Assembly (NCBI GenBank): GCA_965246945.1 | Contig: CBDFFW010000002.1 | Coordinates: 1-64,000, forward strand | DNA length: 64,000 bases | DNA from: CBDFFW01 sp965246945 | Lineage (GTDB): Bacteria > Pseudomonadota > Alphaproteobacteria > UBA11073 | Direction of reading: 5' to 3' | Shown here: positions 60,614 through 64,000 of the stretch, piece after piece | Layout of the letters: each line of letters opens with the position of its first letter | Numbering within the stretch: the first letter of the stretch is position 1 | The notes under the pieces: model-generated | The model's database searches: none | Told to the model about the DNA's origin: nothing | Seen by the model: only the letters and a program-made list of their open reading frames with translations | Translations under genes and position numbers: made by a program

Positions 60614-61399
60614 CTATTTAATATTATTAACTGTGCTCAACATTTCATCGGCGGTTTTCATGGCTTTTGAATTCATTTCATAAGCACGTTGGGCGGTGAT
60701 CATATTGGTAATTTCAGATACCGCATCCACATTGGATGTTTCCAAATTCCCTTGCCGCAATTTACCAAAATTTTCAGTGCCTGGATTACCTTGTAAGGCA
60801 GCGCCAGAGGCAGCACTTTCTTTGTATAGATTATCACCGATTGCTTCCAGCCCTGCTTCATTGGGAAAATTGGCCAGCTGTATTTGCCCAATATTCTGGG
60901 GAGCGACTTGTCCAGACAGCGTAACCGAAACGCCTCCTGCATCGTTAATCGCAATATCAGAGGCGTTGTTAGGAATGGTAATGCCAGGCTGCAGCACATA
61001 ACCTTGGGCAGTGACAATCTGGCCAGTCGCATCTAATTGGAATGAACCGCCGCGGGTATAACCGGTATCGCCATTTGGTAAAGAAATTGGGAAAAGGCCT
61101 TTACCATCAACCGCCAAATCCAACTTGCTGTCAGTTTGTTTCAGCGTGCCTTGCACCATGGTGCGATAAATCCCGATCGGTTTTACCCCGCTGCCTAGTT
61201 GGATACCAACCGGATTCAGATTGCCTTGTTCTGACGATGCCGAACCAGGTATCACAATATTTTGATACATCAAATCGGCAAATTCAATGCGCTGGCGTTT
61301 GAAGCCGGTGGTGGTCATATTCGCGATGTTGTTGGAGATAGTCTCCACATTCATCTGCTGTGCGGCCATCCCACTGGCACCGATATTTAATGCTCTCAT
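60614..61399 (-). CDS. flgG: Flagellar distal rod protein FlgG
   Basis: A 261-residue distal rod subunit. The N-terminal MRALNIGASGMAAQQMNVET and the C-terminal VDAVSEITNMITAQRAYEMN are the conserved helix pair of rod and hook proteins, and the middle has KGLFPISLPNGDTGYTRGG. Second gene of the flgF-flgG-flgA run; 21 bases after flgF. Confidence 0.96.
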   Translation of the reverse strand: MRALNIGASGMAAQQMNVETISNNIANMTTTGFKRQRIEFADLMYQNIVIPGSASSEQGNLNPVGIQLGSGVKPIGIYRTMVQGTLKQTDSKLDLAVDGKGLFPISLPNGDTGYTRGGSFQLDATGQIVTAQGYVLQPGITIPNNASDIAINDAGGVSVTLSGQVAPQNIGQIQLANFPNEAGLEAIGDNLYKESAASGAALQGNPGTENFGKLRQGNLETSNVDAVSEITNMITAQRAYEMNSKAMKTADEMLSTVNNIK

Positions 61400-61420
61400 A
61401 ACGTCTCTCCTCTAATTTTT

Positions 61421-62161
61421 TTAAGTAACTTTGCCGATGGTGCGAATGGCGTTTTGCTCGCGGTCATGCATGCGCTGCACCATGCCTTGGGTAGCTTCAT
61501 ACTGGCGTGAAATTTCGATCATATCGGTCATTTCAAACACGCTATTCACGTTGCTTTGCTCAATCGCACCTTGCACCATTTGGGCATTTTCCAGTGGTTG
61601 CGCAGTTTGATTACCGCCATTGTAAAGATCATTGCCTTCTGTCTGCAGGCTTTGCGGATCATCAAATTTAACAATTTGAATTTTGCCCTGAACTTGTCCG
61701 TCGACGCTTAATGTGCCGTCGGTGGCAATATTAATTTCTTTAGCATTGTTTGGAATAGTGACGGCCGAACCATCGCCTTGTAGCTGGTTGCCATTGCCAT
61801 CCACCACTTCGCCCTGGTCATTCATGCTAAATGCGCCGCCACGGGTATAACGCGGACCGTTGGGGGTGTTGACTGTGAAAAAGCCTTCACCAGTAATCGC
61901 TAAATCCAATGGGCTGCCAGTTGTTTTCAGGCCGCCTTGCCGGTAATCCCGCAGGCCAGACCAGTCATAAGCCATTTTCCAGGGCTGATCGGTTGCCAGA
62001 TTATTTTTATTGCTGCTGGGCTTCACATCTTCCGAGCGGATCAGCAAACTGCCCGCTTTAAAACCAGAAGTGTTCACATTGGCGATGTTATTGGCTGTCA
62101 CCTCCAACTTGTGCTGTAAAGCCAATTGGCGGGAAAGGGCCAGGGAGTAGGATATTTCCAT
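61421..62161 (-). CDS. flgF: Flagellar proximal rod protein FlgF
   Basis: A 246-residue rod protein with the start MEISYSLALSRQLALQHKLE, middle segment GEGFFTVNTPNGPRYTRGG and the C-terminal NVNSVFEMTDMIEISRQYEA, which distinguishes FlgF from FlgG by its divergent N-terminus and position. First gene of the operon. A sigma-54 site lies 15 bases before the ATG, with no ordinary ribosome site. Confidence 0.95.
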   Translation of the reverse strand: MEISYSLALSRQLALQHKLEVTANNIANVNTSGFKAGSLLIRSEDVKPSSNKNNLATDQPWKMAYDWSGLRDYRQGGLKTTGSPLDLAITGEGFFTVNTPNGPRYTRGGAFSMNDQGEVVDGNGNQLQGDGSAVTIPNNAKEINIATDGTLSVDGQVQGKIQIVKFDDPQSLQTEGNDLYNGGNQTAQPLENAQMVQGAIEQSNVNSVFEMTDMIEISRQYEATQGMVQRMHDREQNAIRTIGKVT

Positions 62162-62175
62162 CTTGCCAGAACCTA

Positions 62176-62191
62176 TGCATAACCTGTGCCA
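62176..62191 (-). promoter_or_regulatory. Sigma-54 (RpoN) promoter ahead of flgF
   Basis: The minus strand reads TGGCACA-GGTT-ATGCA, with GG and GC ten bases apart, matching the -24/-12 consensus TGGCAC-N5-TTGCW except one base. It is placed like the flgB element, just before the start codon. The expected transcript start leaves a leader of only a few bases. Confidence 0.8.
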
Positions 62192-62286
62192 AACCTAAAA
62201 AACCGTAGAAATACGGGTATAAGTACTGAAAATTTATAACCTTTTATAGGCTTGCATAATTTAAAATTTATACCGAGGGCGGCTTG

Positions 62287-63684
62287 ATGGCCGTCATGTC
62301 AGGTAACCCACAAACCGCTACCAGCGAACCCTCTGCTTTTCTTGAAAATAAAGCCGATATCCTCGCTTATTTTGAAAAAGGTTATAAACCTTACGACCAG
62401 TGGCGTATTGGTACTGAGCACGAAAAATTCCTCTATCGCCGCAGCGATAAGATATTATTGCCTTATGAAGCACCAGAAGGGGAAGCCTCCATCCGCCGCG
62501 TGTTAAACACCTTGGCTGACCGCTATTCCTGGACCGCCATTATGGAAGGCGAAAATATTATTGGGGTCACCAAGGGTAAATATTCGATCAATTTGGAATC
62601 CGGCGGACAGTTAGAATTATCCGGCGCACCAGTGGCCGATATCCATTTAACCGCACGGGAACTTAATTTATACTTGGCCGAATTGCGTGCGATTTGCAGT
62701 GAACAAGATGTTGGGATTCTGGGCATCGGTTATCACCCAACGCTGCCCTTGCCGTCGCGCCCACAAGTACCGCGGACCCGTTACGAAGCGTTTTATTCGC
62801 TGGGCGGCGAAACCATGGATATGCGCTGGGGCTATCTAACCTGCGCGGCGCAAGCCAATTACGATATCGGCAGTGAATCTGATATGGTCAAGAAACTGCG
62901 GGTATCATTAGCATTGCAGCCGATCATCATGGCGCTATTCGCCAGCTCACCCTTCAAGGAAGGTCGCGAAACCGGTTATTGCAGTTACCGCTATGCCCAA
63001 TCGCTGAAAACGCATCAGGGACCACAAAAAGATTTTATTGAAATGGCGCTTAGTCCCGATATGTCGTGGGCACATTATATCGAATTCTTGTTCAAAAGAC
63101 CGCTGCATATTCTCTATAAAAACGGCGTTTACCAGCCAATTAAAAATGCCGGTTTTGGTGATTTTATGAATGGTAACTTAAGCGAATTGCCGGGTGAACG
63201 CCCAACTATGGATGATTTTCTTATCCATATTTCCTCCATTTATACCGATGTGCGGTTGCGCAATTACTTGGAAATGCGCGGCTCGGATGCGGGTAAATGG
63301 CGTATGTTAATTGCGCAACCGGCCGTGTGGGCGGGGTTATTATATGATGCCGATGCGTTGGAAGCCGCCTGGCAATTGGTGCGTAAATGGACACCGGAAA
63401 ATCTCATGCGCTTGCGCGCCCAATGCGCCAAAGACGGCTTAAAAGGCCGTTTCCGTTTGTGGAAATCGGTGCAAAACGCGGCCCTCGATGTGCTGGAAAT
63501 TGCGCGCATGGGTTTGCGTAATCGCGCGGTATACAATGAGTACGGCGAGGATGAAACCGTTTATCTCGACCATATTTTTACCTTCGCGGCGACCGGTAAA
63601 ACACCGGCCGAATTCATGGTTGATGATTTCAAACAAGCCTGGGGCCGTGATCTCAACATGTTGATTGAGCGCAACGCTCTCTAA
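62287..63684 (+). CDS. gshA: Glutamate--cysteine ligase (plant/alphaproteobacterial type)
   Basis: Makes gamma-glutamylcysteine, the first step to glutathione. The 465-residue protein is of the GCS2 type found in plants and alphaproteobacteria: RIGTEHEKFLYRR, LESGGQLELSGAP, GIGYHPTLPLPSRPQVPRTRY, MDMRWGYLTCAAQANYDIGS and RGSDAGKWRMLIAQPAVWAG. The ATG has GAGGG upstream; a TTG one codon earlier is an alternative. It stands alone, divergent from the flagellar operon. Confidence 0.95.
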   Translation: MAVMSGNPQTATSEPSAFLENKADILAYFEKGYKPYDQWRIGTEHEKFLYRRSDKILLPYEAPEGEASIRRVLNTLADRYSWTAIMEGENIIGVTKGKYSINLESGGQLELSGAPVADIHLTARELNLYLAELRAICSEQDVGILGIGYHPTLPLPSRPQVPRTRYEAFYSLGGETMDMRWGYLTCAAQANYDIGSESDMVKKLRVSLALQPIIMALFASSPFKEGRETGYCSYRYAQSLKTHQGPQKDFIEMALSPDMSWAHYIEFLFKRPLHILYKNGVYQPIKNAGFGDFMNGNLSELPGERPTMDDFLIHISSIYTDVRLRNYLEMRGSDAGKWRMLIAQPAVWAGLLYDADALEAAWQLVRKWTPENLMRLRAQCAKDGLKGRFRLWKSVQNAALDVLEIARMGLRNRAVYNEYGEDETVYLDHIFTFAATGKTPAEFMVDDFKQAWGRDLNMLIERNAL

Positions 63685-63690
63685 CAGTGG

Positions 63691-63789
63691 CGTCATCCCT
63701 GCGCAGGCGGGGATCTAGGAGCAGACAAAGAGCGCAGCAAAGCTGCACACATTAATAATTCCTGGACTCCCGCCTACGCGGGAGTGACG
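63691..63789. repeat. Dispersed palindromic repeat (GTCATCCC family)
   Basis: A 99-base element that starts CGTCATCCCTGCGCAGGCGGG and ends GCGGGAGTGACG; the arms TGCGCAGGCGGGGA and TCCCGCCTACGCGGGA pair imperfectly across a short variable middle. Such GTCATCCC-type repeats are common between genes in alphaproteobacteria. It lies between gshA and smpB. Confidence 0.8.
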
Positions 63790-63836
63790 GCGTGAAAGTT
63801 GCTATTTTATCCAGCAAATGTTTACCTAAAATCATC

Positions 63837-64000
63837 ATGGCACAGCGCATGCTCAAAAATGGGGAGACGATCGGGCAGAATAAAAAAGCCCGGTTCGAAT
63901 ACACCATTATCGATAGTCTGGAGGTCGGCATTGTGCTGCAGGGGGCGGAGGTGAAAGCCCTGCGCCTGTATGGCGCTAGCCTGCAGGAATGCCACGCGGC
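63837..64000 (+). CDS. smpB: SsrA-binding protein SmpB (5' part, cut by the window end)
   Basis: The first 54 codons of SmpB, the protein that binds tmRNA and helps rescue stalled ribosomes. The reading NGETIGQNKKARFEYTIIDS, then LEVGIVLQGAEVKALRL and GASLQEC, is the conserved N-terminal OB-fold that contacts tmRNA. No ribosome site is clear; a GTG 15 codons earlier at 63792 is in frame and lies just beyond the repeat. The rest is beyond the window. Confidence 0.88.
   Translation, partial: MAQRMLKNGETIGQNKKARFEYTIIDSLEVGIVLQGAEVKALRLYGASLQECHA

Overview
The window looks like the chromosome of a motile alphaproteobacterium of moderate GC content. Supporting features are flagellar genes in alphaproteobacterial order (flgB-flgC-fliE-fliQ; flgF-flgG-flgA), a plant/alphaproteobacterial-type gshA, the parvulin-argJ pair, pepA next to lptF-lptG-surA, HesB/ErpA-type Fe-S assembly, an alphaproteobacterial SH3-domain protein and an rpsF-rpsR-rplI operon. 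I cannot name the genus. Usual clusters are only partly kept: the dcw cluster lacks ddl and ftsZ at their normal places, lptD is not between lptG and surA, and clpA has no clpS beside it. This suggests a deep-branching or much-rearranged lineage.

Layout. 0-9 kb: enoyl-CoA hydratase, SH3 protein, lipoprotein, rdgB, a solute-binding protein, two VapBC-type toxin-antitoxin modules around a TetR regulator, a decayed methyltransferase and a NodT-type outer-membrane factor, then the first flagellar operon. 9-14.5 kb: clpA, a small unknown, a succinate-semialdehyde-type dehydrogenase and a lone PilT/DotB-like secretion ATPase. 14.6-24.8 kb: virion genes of a T7-like podovirus (capsid, small capsid-linked protein, adaptor, nozzle), all on the minus strand and in phage order, but split by a block of cellular genes: a broken PEP-CTERM/HAF protein, tRNA-Ser, a GNAT enzyme, DUF378, a HAD phosphatase, a DEAD-box helicase and a cold-shock protein. 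24.9-33.7 kb: an orphan EnvZ-like kinase, then murC, murB, ftsQ and ftsA with intruding small genes, then divergent efp/epmA. 33.7-48.7 kb: a large membrane protein, coaD, a frameshifted gene, metG, erpA, aroK, a 915-residue two-hydrolase protein, nadE, ribosomal genes, motA, glmM and fabI. 48.8-64 kb: parvulin-argJ, an XRE regulator, an amino-acid permease, RNase P RNA, pepA, lptF-lptG-surA, hom, the second flagellar operon, gshA and the start of smpB.

How genes fit together. Both flagellar operons carry a GG-N10-GC sigma-54 site just before the first start codon, which implies joint RpoN control. EF-P and its lysyl-modifying enzyme EpmA are divergent neighbours. The helicase and cold-shock protein sit side by side as a cold/RNA-structure pair. 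LptF/LptG and SurA serve outer-membrane assembly; MurB/MurC/GlmM and FtsQ/FtsA serve cell-wall synthesis and division.

The best candidates for something undescribed are the split podoviral virion module, the 915-residue SLT + NlpC-like protein without a signal peptide, the ribosomal protein S18 with a glycine/arginine-rich extension, and an upstream ORF overlapping the cold-shock gene. Interlocked stop codons at four convergent junctions are also notable. No CRISPR array, insertion sequence or replication origin was seen.
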